Assembly: GCA_032622095.1 (NCBI GenBank)
Contig: CP136061.1
Span: 35,097,797-35,161,796, forward strand
Reading direction: 5' to 3'
DNA length: 64,000 bases
Source of the DNA: Siphonodentalium dalli
Taxonomy: Eukaryota > Mollusca > Scaphopoda > Gadilida > Siphonodentaliidae
This document shows positions 33,126-43,610 of this stretch, in pieces (the stretch's first letter is position 1; each line of letters starts with the position of its first letter). The position numbers were made by a program, and so were the translations under genes. A model generated the notes under the pieces. It had not been told where the DNA came from, ran no database searches, and saw only the letters and a program-made list of their open reading frames with translations.

Positions 33126-36100
33126 TGGGAACCAGACTTTTTCTCGCAGAAGTTGTTTTGTCTTCGTCATTCCCTGGTGGCCTTCATGCGCAATGTCAAT
33201 AACGTGTTGTTGGTAGAGTTCGGGAATTACGATCTTGCTGTCTTTCAGTACAACACCGTTTTCAGTCGCACTGAGTTCATCGCGTATTTGATATAGCGAT
33301 TGGAGAAAACTATCTGGTTTCATTTTCGAAATTGTGTCCCATTGTCCAGTTTGCATGGCAGTTATACACCAACTCAAACTATCGTCACTCCGAGAAGCGG
33401 CTTGCAATTGTTCTAGTGTCAATGATTTTGGAGTTGCATTGTTTGCAAGAAAGTTAATGTAAGCGTCTGCCATTGACTGTTCCTTGCGTGTTGGCACAAC
33501 AGGACCAACTGGATGACGCGACATGAAATCGGCTGGATTGTCCTTACCGGGTCGATATTCTACGGCAATGTCGTATTCTTGTAGCTGGAGGATCCATCGG
33601 CGGATTCTCGGTGTAGCATTCGACGTCACGTTATTGAAAAACGGCAGCAGCGGCTTGTGGTCACTGAATATGGTACAATGACTTCCATACACGTACAAAT
33701 GGAAATGCATCACAGCCCAACATATCGCCAGACTTTCACGTTCGATTTGTGAGTAGCGTTGTTCAACTGGAGAAAGTGCACGTGACGCGTACGCGATTAC
33801 TTTCACACTTGCATCTAACGGATCCCTTTGTGTCAGAATTCCAGCTATGCCGACTGGGGATGCATCAACTAAAAGCTCGGTTGTTTTGTTGATATCGAAA
33901 TATGACACAGTTGCATCCGAACACAATGCATCTTGTATGGCCCGAAATGCATTCTCATGCTCAGAATGCCACTGCCATTCTGCAGATTGGTGAGTGAGCT
34001 TTCTCAGTGGCTCACTGATCGTAGAGAACTTCGGAATGAATCGCGCACAATATGTGGACATGCCAAGAAAAGATTTCACTTCATTGGCATTCACAGGCTT
34101 CGCGAAGTTCTTTATTGCAGCAACCTTGCTTGGATGAACGGACATACCTTCGTCGCTGAAGATATACCCGTAAAACTCGATGCGCGTTTTGCCAATCACA
34201 CATTTGTCGCGATGAAGGGTTAAACCCTTCTCTCTTAACCGATCGAGCACTAACCGAACACTTTCATCGTGCGCGGCTCTGGTAGGAGCATGCACTAGAA
34301 TATCATCGCACACATGAATGACACCGGGAATATTTTTGAGCACGTCGCTCAGCACATTTTGGAAGATTTCCGAACTGCTTGATAGACCCATCGTGAGACG
34401 CTTGAATCGGAATAGGCCTATATGACTGGAGAATGTGGTAATGTAGCGACTATCTGGATGGAGAACACACTGATTGAATGCAGAATTCAAATCTAGAAGA
34501 GAGTAGAACTTCGAACCGTTGACTTCTGTGATGATGTCGTCGAGGGTTGGTGAAATGTGCCGTTCCAGTTGAATACATTTGTTTACTGCTCGCATGTCAA
34601 CAGTAAGTCGTACCTCGTTAGGTTGTTTCGGCTTAGGAACAGGATGTAGCGCGGAAACCCATGGTGTGGAATCGCTTTCTACTCGTTCGATGATGTCGTT
34701 CTTCAAATGTTTGTCTAATTCACGTTCGACTGCCCTTCTTGTATGAAATGGAATTCGTCGATGAGGCTGTATCAAACCTGGAACGGTTTCATCGATGTGA
34801 AGTTTTATTTCTCTGTCGTTCAGTTTCCCGATCTTCTCCTTTGCAGAGAAAACATCTGAGAATTCAGTTATAATGTCTTGTGATTTATCACTGATTTGCT
34901 TTACTGTTGCACTTTGGTGTAATTTTATCACTTCTAAGTCAGTGGCAGTTTTGTAACTGAGCAAATTGACAGACTGAACATGAACGACAAAAATGTCCAC
35001 TTTGACGGAATGTTCATTTACTGTCATATTAGCCTTGAATTTGCCGGTAACTGGTAATGTCGCATTGCTGCCATATGGAAACAGCTTGACGTTTGTAGTA
35101 TGTAGTTTAGGTGGATCAGTCCATTGTTGCAGTGTCGTATCACTCATCAAATTAACAGTCGTGCCTGTGTCAATGAGGAATGTCTCGGAATGTACACCAT
35201 TAACAAGCACTTCAATCTGTGGTTGCCCCGAATCTGGACTGATAGAGAATGTGTACTCTTCTTCTTCATCAAAACATGACGCAGCATTCCGGTGTACCTC
35301 AGTTTCATCTGTAATTTCAGCAATCTCTGTATTGACTTGAGGTGTGCTAGTGGGATCTGTTTGTAACCAGAATGAATACTCTTCTTCTTCATCAGATGCA
35401 ACATCTGATTTTTGGGACACCTCAATTGAGTGAACATTTCTGTTGGACTGCGACTGCCGGCACACTCGTTGAAAATGATTTAGCTGATGGCACGCCGTAC
35501 ACTTTTGGCCGATAGCTGGACACGGTTTACCTTTATGTGGAAAAGGTCCTCCACACCGATAGCATGACTGGTGACCTCGATTATCTGGTTTTGTGAATGG
35601 TCGAGAGAACTGCTTCGGTTTCGCACCTTTGTTTAGATTGTATACACTTGCTTCTGCATGACGATCATTCAAAGAGGCGTGTTCGATGGCAGCAGCTGCT
35701 GAATCCACTGCTTCGTGTGTTCGTGCCATCTCCTGGGCTTGGTTGAGTGTGAGATCTGACCCCTTTTCGAGCAGTCGTTTTCTTAGTGACTTTGAGATGC
35801 ATTTATCGATTATTTGATCGCGTATATTGTCTTGTAATGCATCACCAAAATTGCACATTGCTGCTTTCTGCCGCAATCTCATGGAAAACTTATCGATGGT
35901 TTCTTGAGCTTCTTGACACATTTGTCTGAACTGATGTCTTTGAAAAGGTTCATTGTTCCCATATTGATTGAAATGGTCCGTTAATTTTGTCAAAGCTTTG
36001 TCGTATGCTTCCGCATTTCCAGTATTCTGTAGTGTTTCAAAGATATCTTGGACGTCTGGACCTGCGATGTGTAGGAGGAGCGCACGCTTCCGTGCATTCT

Positions 36101-36227
36101 CTGTGACGCCTTTCGCGGCGATGAAAATTTCGACGCTTCGCTTCCATTTTGTCCATCTTGCACAGACGGTTGAATTATCGTTCACATCAAATTGTGAGAG
36201 TCCGAGCACGTCTATTTGTTGTGCCAT
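33090..36227 (-). CDS. Gypsy gag-pol polyprotein (Gag, protease, RT, RNase H)
   Basis: I start it at ATG 36227 (MAQQIDVLGL), because the longer frame would begin with a TTG inside the LTR. It gives 1045 codons. Order: capsid-like Gag (about 1-210); two zinc knuckles, CYRCGGPFPHKGKPC (non-standard CX2CX5HX4C) and CTACHQLNHFQRVC (about 222-256); acidic linker with DEEEEYSF and DEEEEYTF; protease FLIDTGTTVNLM (about 350); RT with LTVDMRAVNK and a VCDDILV catalytic box in place of the usual YVDD or YIDD (about 640); RNase H with LLVDASPVGIAG; and the start of the integrase zinc domain with HxxxH-type EGHQG. The frame ends at 33090 through the frameshift. No gag-pol shift is needed. Confidence 0.93.
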   Translation of the reverse strand: MAQQIDVLGLSQFDVNDNSTVCARWTKWKRSVEIFIAAKGVTENARKRALLLHIAGPDVQDIFETLQNTGNAEAYDKALTKLTDHFNQYGNNEPFQRHQFRQMCQEAQETIDKFSMRLRQKAAMCNFGDALQDNIRDQIIDKCISKSLRKRLLEKGSDLTLNQAQEMARTHEAVDSAAAAIEHASLNDRHAEASVYNLNKGAKPKQFSRPFTKPDNRGHQSCYRCGGPFPHKGKPCPAIGQKCTACHQLNHFQRVCRQSQSNRNVHSIEVSQKSDVASDEEEEYSFWLQTDPTSTPQVNTEIAEITDETEVHRNAASCFDEEEEYTFSISPDSGQPQIEVLVNGVHSETFLIDTGTTVNLMSDTTLQQWTDPPKLHTTNVKLFPYGSNATLPVTGKFKANMTVNEHSVKVDIFVVHVQSVNLLSYKTATDLEVIKLHQSATVKQISDKSQDIITEFSDVFSAKEKIGKLNDREIKLHIDETVPGLIQPHRRIPFHTRRAVERELDKHLKNDIIERVESDSTPWVSALHPVPKPKQPNEVRLTVDMRAVNKCIQLERHISPTLDDIITEVNGSKFYSLLDLNSAFNQCVLHPDSRYITTFSSHIGLFRFKRLTMGLSSSSEIFQNVLSDVLKNIPGVIHVCDDILVHAPTRAAHDESVRLVLDRLREKGLTLHRDKCVIGKTRIEFYGYIFSDEGMSVHPSKVAAIKNFAKPVNANEVKSFLGMSTYCARFIPKFSTISEPLRKLTHQSAEWQWHSEHENAFRAIQDALCSDATVSYFDINKTTELLVDASPVGIAGILTQRDPLDASVKVIAYASRALSPVEQRYSQIERESLAICWAVMHFHLYVYGSHCTIFSDHKPLLPFFNNVTSNATPRIRRWILQLQEYDIAVEYRPGKDNPADFMSRHPVGPVVPTRKEQSMADAYINFLANNATPKSLTLEQLQAASRSDDSLSWCITAMQTGQWDTISKMKPDSFLQSLYQIRDELSATENGVVLKDSKIVIPELYQQHVIDIAHEGHQGMTKTKQLLREKVWFPKMDSMKKLNRA

Positions 36228-36239
36228 CTCCGTCGCCAA

Positions 36240-36437
36240 TGTGATACCTTGCTGTATCAATATTCAGTAAAGTACGCTGAAGTACGGAGTAGTAATGAAC
36301 ACGTGAGATTAGTACTTGGGCGCTGACATCTTTATTAATGACACATCCGGAATTACTTCCCTTACAATAGTACACATCTACAGCATTACTTCCCTTACAA
36401 TAGTACACATCTGCAGCAGCTATCACAGGATATTACA
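36240..36437 (-). repeat. 5' LTR of gypsy element
   Basis: 198 bp, identical to 31752-31949, followed on the plus strand by the AATCG target duplication. As the 5' LTR it should contain the promoter, but no motif was assigned. Confidence 0.95.
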
Positions 36438-36442
36438 AATCG

Positions 36443-36690
36443 GTTGATCAGTATTCACTATCAGATACAGAAGAAGTCCAATGTGTTACAATGGACCCTG
36501 GTTCTCCGGCATATGTTCGATGTGATCGTCTTATTAATCATCCTGTGATATTTTCATATTTTCGTTATGAAGAGGAGTTAAATAAGAACCAAGAATAAGC
36601 TGAACAGTACTCAAATATGGAATTATCTGATCAGATGGTAGCTTCCAACAGGGAAAGTGGCCTGGATGAGGATGCAGAATAAATCCCGTT
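36443..36690 (+). pseudogene. Decayed gypsy-type integrase, 3' part
   Basis: This continues the older plus-strand frame after the nested element. Removing the insertion and one AATCG leaves the reading frame uninterrupted across the junction. It contains a polar tail (EEVQCVTMDPGSPAYVRC and so on), a stop near 36598 and a second after DEDAE. No domain is recognised in this piece by itself. Confidence 0.6.
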
Positions 36691-36929
36691 TGCCCAGGGT
36701 CTTCTGTGCACAATATTGTTACTCCTATAAACTTGACAATTGAATTTCAGAAACGACTATAAATACAAAGAGTTAACAAATTATCAATATTGGCCAGTCT
36801 ATGGGGGATTAATATTATAAATTTCTGACTAAAACCCACAGTGCTCCATTTAACAGAATTTTTGTTTATTTACAAATTAAATTAATTTGCAATTGTTTTT
36901 ATATCAAAAGTTTTAAAATCTAACGCCGT

Positions 36930-37300
36930 TATAACATCCGCCCAACATATCCTCGTGCAATTAGGTTCAAATTGGGCCTTAATATTCACATATATGTTCA
37001 TGTTGGACTGATTCAATTCTGAAATAAGCCCTTAGTGAGCGTATGGCCGTATGGACCGCAGTTACAACATATTATAAAGATCGTGAATCTGGTAAGTAGT
37101 GTCGGTGAAAAAGGTAGATTAAATAATGCCAATATGGGCTTATTTCGTTTGGAAATAGTCCAATATTGGACTGTTTAAAACCGCGTTTTAGGTATATATA
37201 AAGCGTATATTGAAGTTAAAAAATTCCAATATGAGCTTATTTTGCTCATTAAAATAAGCCCGCCATGTGCTTATTTTTAAAAGAACAGGCTGCATCCGCC
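36930..37300. repeat. Fragment related to the 22.7-25.1 kb element
   Basis: Repeated GTTCATGTTGGACT-like, CCAATATGGGCTTATT-like and AGTCCAATATTGGACT-like motifs match the subterminal parts of the large inverted-repeat element. Confidence 0.5.
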
Positions 37301-37369
37301 AGGATACCCCGAGTCACCACCCCAAATTTGGTTGAAATCCAGGGGTGTGAGAGAGAAATCGCGAACAGA

Positions 37370-37880
37370 CAGACAGATCCTACACTTTGATCTATATTTG
37401 CGAATCTCTAATCTGTCTGTGTTCTATATACTATATAAATTCACATGTGACCAAAGGGGTCTAGCGGGGGTATCTTTTTACGAGGAAGATAATGGTGCGG
37501 GTTAGAATTTTCTAAAGTGACGCTGTTCTTGTCAGGGCAGAAATTTGGGAGGGGCAGCAAAATTGTTTGTTTCAGATTTCCACCAAACTTATACATAATC
37601 ATATCCATCATATGAGGAATCTATTGTTGTGGTTTAAAGATGTCAAAATGTCGAGTCAGGGGTGCACGGAAGGGGAGAGGGGCATCAAAATTGACACAAA
37701 TATTTTAGCGCCAATTTCCACAAATTAATAAACTTTCTTCTCCACGATACGCTGAATATAATCGTGTGATTTAAAGACACCAAATTGGAGCCGTTTGGAG
37801 GAGATAGGGGGGCACTAAATTTTATAATAATTTGCTTAGTCGCCGATTACCACCTAACTTATAAGTAATCTCCACATCAG
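37370..37880 (-). repeat. Inverted partial copy of the 18-20 kb repeat array
   Basis: Reverse-complement matches include TTACGAGGAAGATAATGGTG, TTTCTAAAGTGACGCTGTT, GGGGTGCACGGAAGGGGAGA-like and ATCGTGTGATTTAAAGACAC. They extend back through a CAGACAGACAGATCC tail next to TATATTTGCGAATCTCTAAT. Confidence 0.8.
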
Positions 37881-38630
37881 GAGTCAAATCGCAAGGACGG
37901 ACGCAAACGAATCGTAGGTTGAACTAATAAAAGTGAACAGAATCCTTTATTTTGACTCCTATCAAATATGATGGGAAATGGGTTAGCAAAGCCATTAACA
38001 CCAAAATCTACTGAAAACTGTTCTTTACCCGGTTTTTGCAGTTTCCGACGTGAATTATTGGAATAGTTCATTCGTCTAATAGCTTGCTAATATCTTTGAA
38101 AATATGGAAGGAAACCAATATTGAAATTTCCTGAAGTGATATAATCGACATCTCGAGTGCGAATTCTGAACAAAATAAGACGAAGTCGTGTGCTGTGCTA
38201 TATCTGCAACGTGTACATACAGAGCGTTATCGGATAGTTCTTCCCGGTATGGTAGAAATAAAGAGCGTTCGTCTTATTACGTGTTCGGACTATAATAGAT
38301 TACTTATTATTTCTGTAATGTGCGTTCAGATGCATATATTTGTCCCCATAACAAAAATGGGATGACTACATGGGAGGGTCTGCAAAAAACAATTCGGTAC
38401 ACAGGAGTGAAAAAAATGAACCCAATCAGAAACCATCCACTCCCTACTCCTCCGACGAATTAGGAACCCACCCCTCTTTTTCTATGATTTTTACACTTAT
38501 AGCTTTTTTAAATGAAATAACTCCTAATGTTTGTATGCTGACAATTTGAACATTTAGCCTTAATTTAATGGTGATTAATGGTGTTCGTTCGGCTTATCAA
38601 GTCAAACAGTGTAATTGCAGATGGGGGGAA
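37881..38630. other. Non-coding stretch before the Ngaro-like element
   Basis: No gene recognised. The Ngaro/DIRS-like element begins at 38631. Confidence 0.4.
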
Positions 38631-38725
38631 GTTTGAAACAGCCTATAATCTCGGACATATTAAGGGAGATAATCAAGCAACCTAAACCTTTCTTGAACTT
38701 TCCTTAGCATAATAAAAAACGAAAA
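38631..38725 (+). repeat. Split direct repeat A1
   Basis: It starts GTTTGAAACAGCCTATAATC and matches 48675-48770 over about 95 bp, including AAGGGAGATAATCA and TTGAACTTTCCTTAGC. It lies about 100 bp upstream of the gag-like ATG at 38828, as expected for the 5' end. Confidence 0.75.
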
Positions 38726-38827
38726 TTCTCACTCGTTAAAAATCGTTTAAATCTTGAGTTGAATATTGTCAAATTGTTCACATTTATTGAATAAATATCT
38801 CCTAGTGAATATATTGCGTGTGGTTAA

Positions 38828-41165
38828 ATGGATCGTTCTCAAAGAACTCGAAAATTGACAGATTGTAAACTGATGCACGAAGGTATTTCTGATGAGGCAG
38901 GGGAAATCGAAATCACCCCGGCGATGGAAAGTGAAGATGAGATTGAAGGCGTTTCCGAAGCATCGGCGCTAAAGGAACAAAAATGCGCCACAGAGAACAT
39001 AGTTCAGTGCAGATGTCTGCAGGAAATAGTGTTCACAGTGACAATCGTTCAAAAGAGCCAACTAGCTCTAGTAACGGTCAAAATAAGTTGAGTAGGCCTA
39101 ACACTAACATTAACAACATTGAAGCTGAGGCTGCTGAGCACAGTCATGGTCAGTAGAACCCAGAGCAGTCCGCTGATAGTGATATAGATGTCATGGTCAG
39201 TAGAACCCACAGCAGTCCGCTGATAGTGATATAGATGTCATGGTCAGTAGAACCCACAGCAGTCCGCTGATAGTGATATAGATGTCATGGTCAGTAGAAC
39301 CCACAGCAGTCCGCTGATAGTGATATAGATGTCATGGTCAGTAGAACCCACAGCAGTCCGCTGATAGTGATATAGATGTCATGGTCAGTAGAACCCACAG
39401 CAGTCCGCTGATAGTGATATAGATGTCATGGTCAGTAGAACACACAGCAGTCCGCTGATAGTGATATAGATGTCATGGTCAGTAGAACACACAGCAGTCT
39501 GCTGATAGTGATATAGATGACATGGTCAGTAGAACCCACAGCAGTCCGCTGATAGTGATATAGATGTCATGGTCAGTAGAACCCAGAGCAGTCCGCTGAT
39601 AGTGATATAGATGTCATGGTCAGTAGAACCCACAGCAGTCCGCTGATAGTGATATAGATGACATGGTCAGTAGAACCCACAGCAGTCCGCTGATAGTGAT
39701 ATAGATGACATGGTCAGTAGAACCCACAGCAGTCCGCTGATAGTGATATAGATGACATGGTCAGTAGAACCCACAGCAGTCCGCTGATAGTGATATAGAT
39801 GACATGGTCAGTAGAACCCACAGCAGTCCGCTGATAGTGATATAGATGTCATGGTCAGTAGAACCCACAGCAGTCCGCTGATAGTGATATAGATGTCATG
39901 GTCAGTAGAACCCACAGCAGTCCGCTGATAGTGATATAGATGACATGGTCAGTAGAACCCACAGCAGTCCGCTGATAGTGATATAGATGACATGGTCAGT
40001 AGAACCCACAGCAGTCCGCTGATAGTGATATAGATGACATGGTCAGTAGAACCCACAGCAGTCCGCTGATAGTGATATAGATGTCATGGTCAGTAGAACC
40101 CACAGCAGTCCGCTGATAGTGATATAGATGACATGGTCAGTAGAACCCACAGCAGTCCGCTGATAGTGATATAGATGACATGGTCAGTAGAACCCACAGC
40201 AGTCCGCTGATAGTGATATAGATGTCATGGTCAGTAGAACCCACAGCAGTCCGCTGATAGTGATATAGATGTCATGGTCAGTAGAACCCACAGCAGTCCG
40301 CTGATAGTGATATAGATGTCATGGTCAGTAGAACCCACAGCAGTCCGCTGATAGTGATATAGATGTCATGGTCAGTAGAACCCACAGCAGTCCGCTGATA
40401 GTGATATAGATGACATTGAAATGTCGGATAAAGAGCTGGACGGGCGGCTGGATCTTGAAAGGAGAGTGAAGCAGGCTAAGACTATGTGGGAAAGGCAGCA
40501 AAAACTGCTTAAGCTAAAGCGACTCGAGCAACAATTGGCGACAACCGATGAACTACTCGACGTGCAGGTAGTTGGTTCTTGCTGTGAATTTTTTTTTTAG
40601 ATTCATTCTGTTGTAATTGATTATTTACGAAAAGTTGATAAATTGAACACACCACATGTGTCTAAACGCCTTGTGGATTTGGGCTTGGGTGCAGATGATG
40701 TACGTGGTAAAACCACTCAAGCTCAATCCATCTTTCATAAATCTGTCAATAGACTGGAAAATGAATTTGTCATGGACGCTGCTGATGCATGTATCAAATG
40801 TTACATCTAAATCAGGAATTTTAGCTAAACCTTCCGATCGGGTCATCAACCCACAGATTTTTCCGCATGTTATCTTGGAATTGAGTATGTCAGTTCGAAC
40901 ATTGAGTTCAAAAATCTTTCTTTCCAACAATTTATGGCTGGTGAAATGGAAACAATAACCAGGGAGAGAATTTCAGTTGTAGAGCAAAAAGGTCGTCTGT
41001 CCTTGTTGAAAAAGATTGCCTACTATTATGCAATCTATGAGTGCATGAAAGCATTTTTGTCGTTTTATGGTGACTGGCTGCGACGGATTGAACTGGGGAA
41101 GAATCGGTGGATAATTATCCAAGTATCACTGAGCTCCAAATATTGTCACGCCACTTGCGCGTGAA
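38828..41165 (+). pseudogene. DIRS/Ngaro Gag-like ORF1, interrupted by a 47-bp array
   Basis: The N-terminal frame (38828-39091) is acidic. A 27-copy tandem array (39147-40415) follows. After the array a highly charged helical segment (SDKELDGRLDLERRVKQAKT...KRLEQQLATTDELLDV) looks like a coiled coil. At 40900-41165, FQQFMAGEMETITRERIS plus GRLSLLKKIAYYYAIYE matches the conserved block near the end of DIRS-type Gag (F..GE...I, then R..LLKK). Several frameshifts and stops occur. Confidence 0.7.
39147..40415 (+). repeat. 47-bp tandem array, 27 copies
   Basis: The unit begins TGGTCAGTAGAACCCACAGC and ends GATATAGATGTCA. The period is exactly 47 bp from 39147 to 40415. Variants are few: GATGTCA or GATGACA, CCCAGAGCAG in units 1 and 10, AACACAC in two units, and one TCTGC. 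47 is not a multiple of three and the unit has stops, so the expansion destroyed the ORF or happened after it died. Confidence 0.98.
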
Positions 41166-41899
41166 GAGGGCGAGCTAATTTAATTCACGAGGCCCTGTCA
41201 GTGCAGTTGCGGATAATACTTCCAGGTCAGCAGAATTTGCGTGGTATTGTTCACTTTATCAAAGACACCGCGGTTCGCAGTATTCCCCGCATCCTGCACT
41301 TGTTCAAAATCAATCTAGAATGTTAGAGCACTTGTGTGCCACTTGTTGACGACAGCTCAAAGAGAAGTTAACTCATCCAGAATCATCGTCTGCCTGTCCT
41401 GAGTCCTGACATAGTTCACAATGACTAGTTCACTAGAACTCAGTCATATCTCACTAACTAGACCCTTCGACAGACATCTGTTTTTACCCCAGTATTTACA
41501 AAAAAAGCAATTAATGTCAATTCGGCCAATGAGGTGCACAATTCTGATTATATCCAAACAATTGCTTCCACGGGTTTTCAAACCTGAGAACTCCAACACA
41601 ATTCCCATGTCGAACTTAGTCCGCCTAACTTAAAGCAGCCCCTGAAATCTCACTATCAAAATAACACTCAAGATCAAAATGTATGTCACAACGTTAAAAT
41701 TTGAGGGCTATGTACATTTTACTAAAGCAATTATCCGCCAACATGCTCTTATTCGTGAATCCGGAGTTCCTGATTATCAGTCATGCCAATTCCCGGTGGG
41801 ATCAAAATTGAATTGGAAATTTTTCAGGATAACTTGCAAGAGTTTAACGATGAAATTCTCTAGAAGTTTGTCAAATATGGCTTCCCTATATAGGGTTTT

Positions 41900-42975
41900 C
41901 AGGGGAACATACACCTTCATAACCATCAGTAAGCCCAAAAATTCATAATGGGCCAACTCATTTGCCCATAGCCATTGACAAATACATCCATAACGAGCGG
42001 AATTATTCTGCCCTCCTGGAGCCCTTCGATGGTAACCCGTTCGACTGTCCTATCAAAATTTAGTCCACTCAATACAGTGTCGAAGACAAATAGTTCGGAC
42101 AGTCGAGTGATTGTGGATTTAAGTTTTCACCCGGGTTCGTCGATCAATGACCATGTTTCTGTCGATGAGTACTTGGGCAGGCCAGTTAACTTAATATACC
42201 CTAACGTTAACAATCTCGTTCCATTGGTTAAAGAGAAATCTCAAGGATGCCATATTTTTAAGGTGGATTTGGCGCGTGCCTTTAGACTAATATTGTATGA
42301 CATTGGTGATATTCACCTCCTTGGTTACATGTGGCGAGGTAATCTGTATTTCGATTATACACTTACTATGAGCCTTCAGTCGGCCCCTCAAATTTGCCAA
42401 CGGCTAACGAATGCTGTCAAGTATATAGCCTCTGCTCAGGGGGTAGAAATTGTCAATTATTGGATGACATTGCCGTATAAAAAAGCCAGCAGGTTTTCGC
42501 CAAGGCCGTGAACACTCTTAAAATCCTGTGGCTTATAACAATCTCATTCAAAGGCTTGTCCTCAAGCACAAAATGGTATTCCTTGGTTTTATTTAATAAT
42601 GTCACCTTCACATTAAAATTGTCTGAGGATTGATTACAAGAAATTACATGCCTTGTCACCACATGGTTGGACAAGACAATGCGTGTCTTAAGTAGGTTAA
42701 CTTTAATCGGGAAATTGAATTTTATTTCTGCATGCGTGCAACCCGGAAGAGTATTTCTGTTCCGTATTCTGACCTGGCTGCGCCAATGTAATGCCAATAA
42801 AGCCATAACGTTCCCTGTATCAATGTTTGTGAAGAAAGACCTAATAATTATGGTGGCACAGATTTGTCAGTTTATAATGGGATTTCTATGATGGACTTAG
42901 AGACCTGGTCTTCACCCGATGCCCACTTGGCTTCGGCATCAACCTTATCCGCGTGCGGTGATGTATCAGGGGATC
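41900..42975 (+). pseudogene. DIRS-type reverse transcriptase and start of RNase H
   Basis: Readable blocks are KFSPLNTVSKTNSSDSRVIV, DLSFHPGSSINDHV, FKVDLARAFRLILYDIGDIH (first catalytic Asp), LGYMWRGNLYFDYTL and SLQSAPQICQRLTNAV, all diagnostic of DIRS/Ngaro RT. The YLDD catalytic box at about 42458-42470 is split by a one-base frameshift. Downstream, WLDKTMRVLSRLTLIGKLNF and CVQPGRVFLFRIL form the typical connection. NGISMMDLETWSSPDAHLAS begins RNase H and stops at 42975, where unrelated repeats take over. Confidence 0.88.
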
Positions 42976-43091
42976 ATAAGTTAAAATTTCAAAAACTTTT
43001 AATAAATTGCGATAACATCTCCTGTTTTTCGCCATAATTCGTGGTGCAACCAGACGGGTAATGCAGTCTTACCTCCGCGAGTTACTCTGTC

Positions 43092-43325
43092 GCAGCCACA
43101 AACAAGAAAACCATAGTCAGAAATGGTAACGCCACCAAGATCGTATTATTAGCCATAAATATAAATCATAATATAAAATATATTGGTTACATGAATGGAC
43201 CGCCTCAGAATTCCGTTAAGATAAGTAATTCTTCAAATTATTACAATGAACTACGGCTTATAAATTACTGCAGGTTTCTCATTCGCCACACCAGAATGCT
43301 TCTAAATGCGGATCAAAGCTAAGAG
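43092..43325 (+). repeat. Dispersed repeat, partner of 21914-22045
   Basis: CAGAAATGGTAACGCCACC-like and CAGGTTTCTCATTCGCCACA-like blocks match 21.9-22.0 kb but are separated by about 100 bp containing AATATAAAATATATTGGTT. The latter recurs at 44428-44490. Confidence 0.6.
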
Positions 43326-43610
43326 TGCGTGGCACAGCCATTGTTCATAGACATTTTACAGATAGCGAGAATGATGCATGCTGGGAACGAAAGCATCCAC
43401 AGCAAAGCCATGTGCTTACGGGGGCATGCGTTTATTATAGGGGATTTATGGTGGGCCTATAAAACTAATTATAACTTTGTTATCTGTCATAGTTTATGCG
43501 TGAAATTTTAAACATATATACCTGGACATCTACCCCTTCCAGAATGTTGAAAAACATTTTCAGTTGCTCATCGTATTTTTATAGACGAAATAGTCCGAAA
43601 TTCCAGAAAA

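Larger units (their letters stand above)
31752..36437 (-). mobile_element. Young Ty3/gypsy LTR retrotransposon (Mag-like)
   Basis: Two 198-bp LTRs (31752-31949 and 36240-36437) are identical by eye, begin TG and end CA, and are flanked by the 5-bp duplication AATCG (31747-31751 and 36438-36442). The element reads on the minus strand. A purine-rich AAAAGGGTGAGAGA tract precedes the 3' LTR. A possible primer-binding site begins TTGGCGACGG directly after the 5' LTR, only about 12 bp before the gag ATG. Gag and pol share one frame, broken once in the integrase. The Mag-like assignment is inferred from the two-knuckle Gag and fused gag-pol frame. Identical LTRs mean recent insertion. Confidence 0.95.

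Noticed and set aside
36228-36260. Gag start at the first possible codon of the open frame
   Set aside because: That codon is TTG within the LTR. The ATG at 36227 is the natural start.
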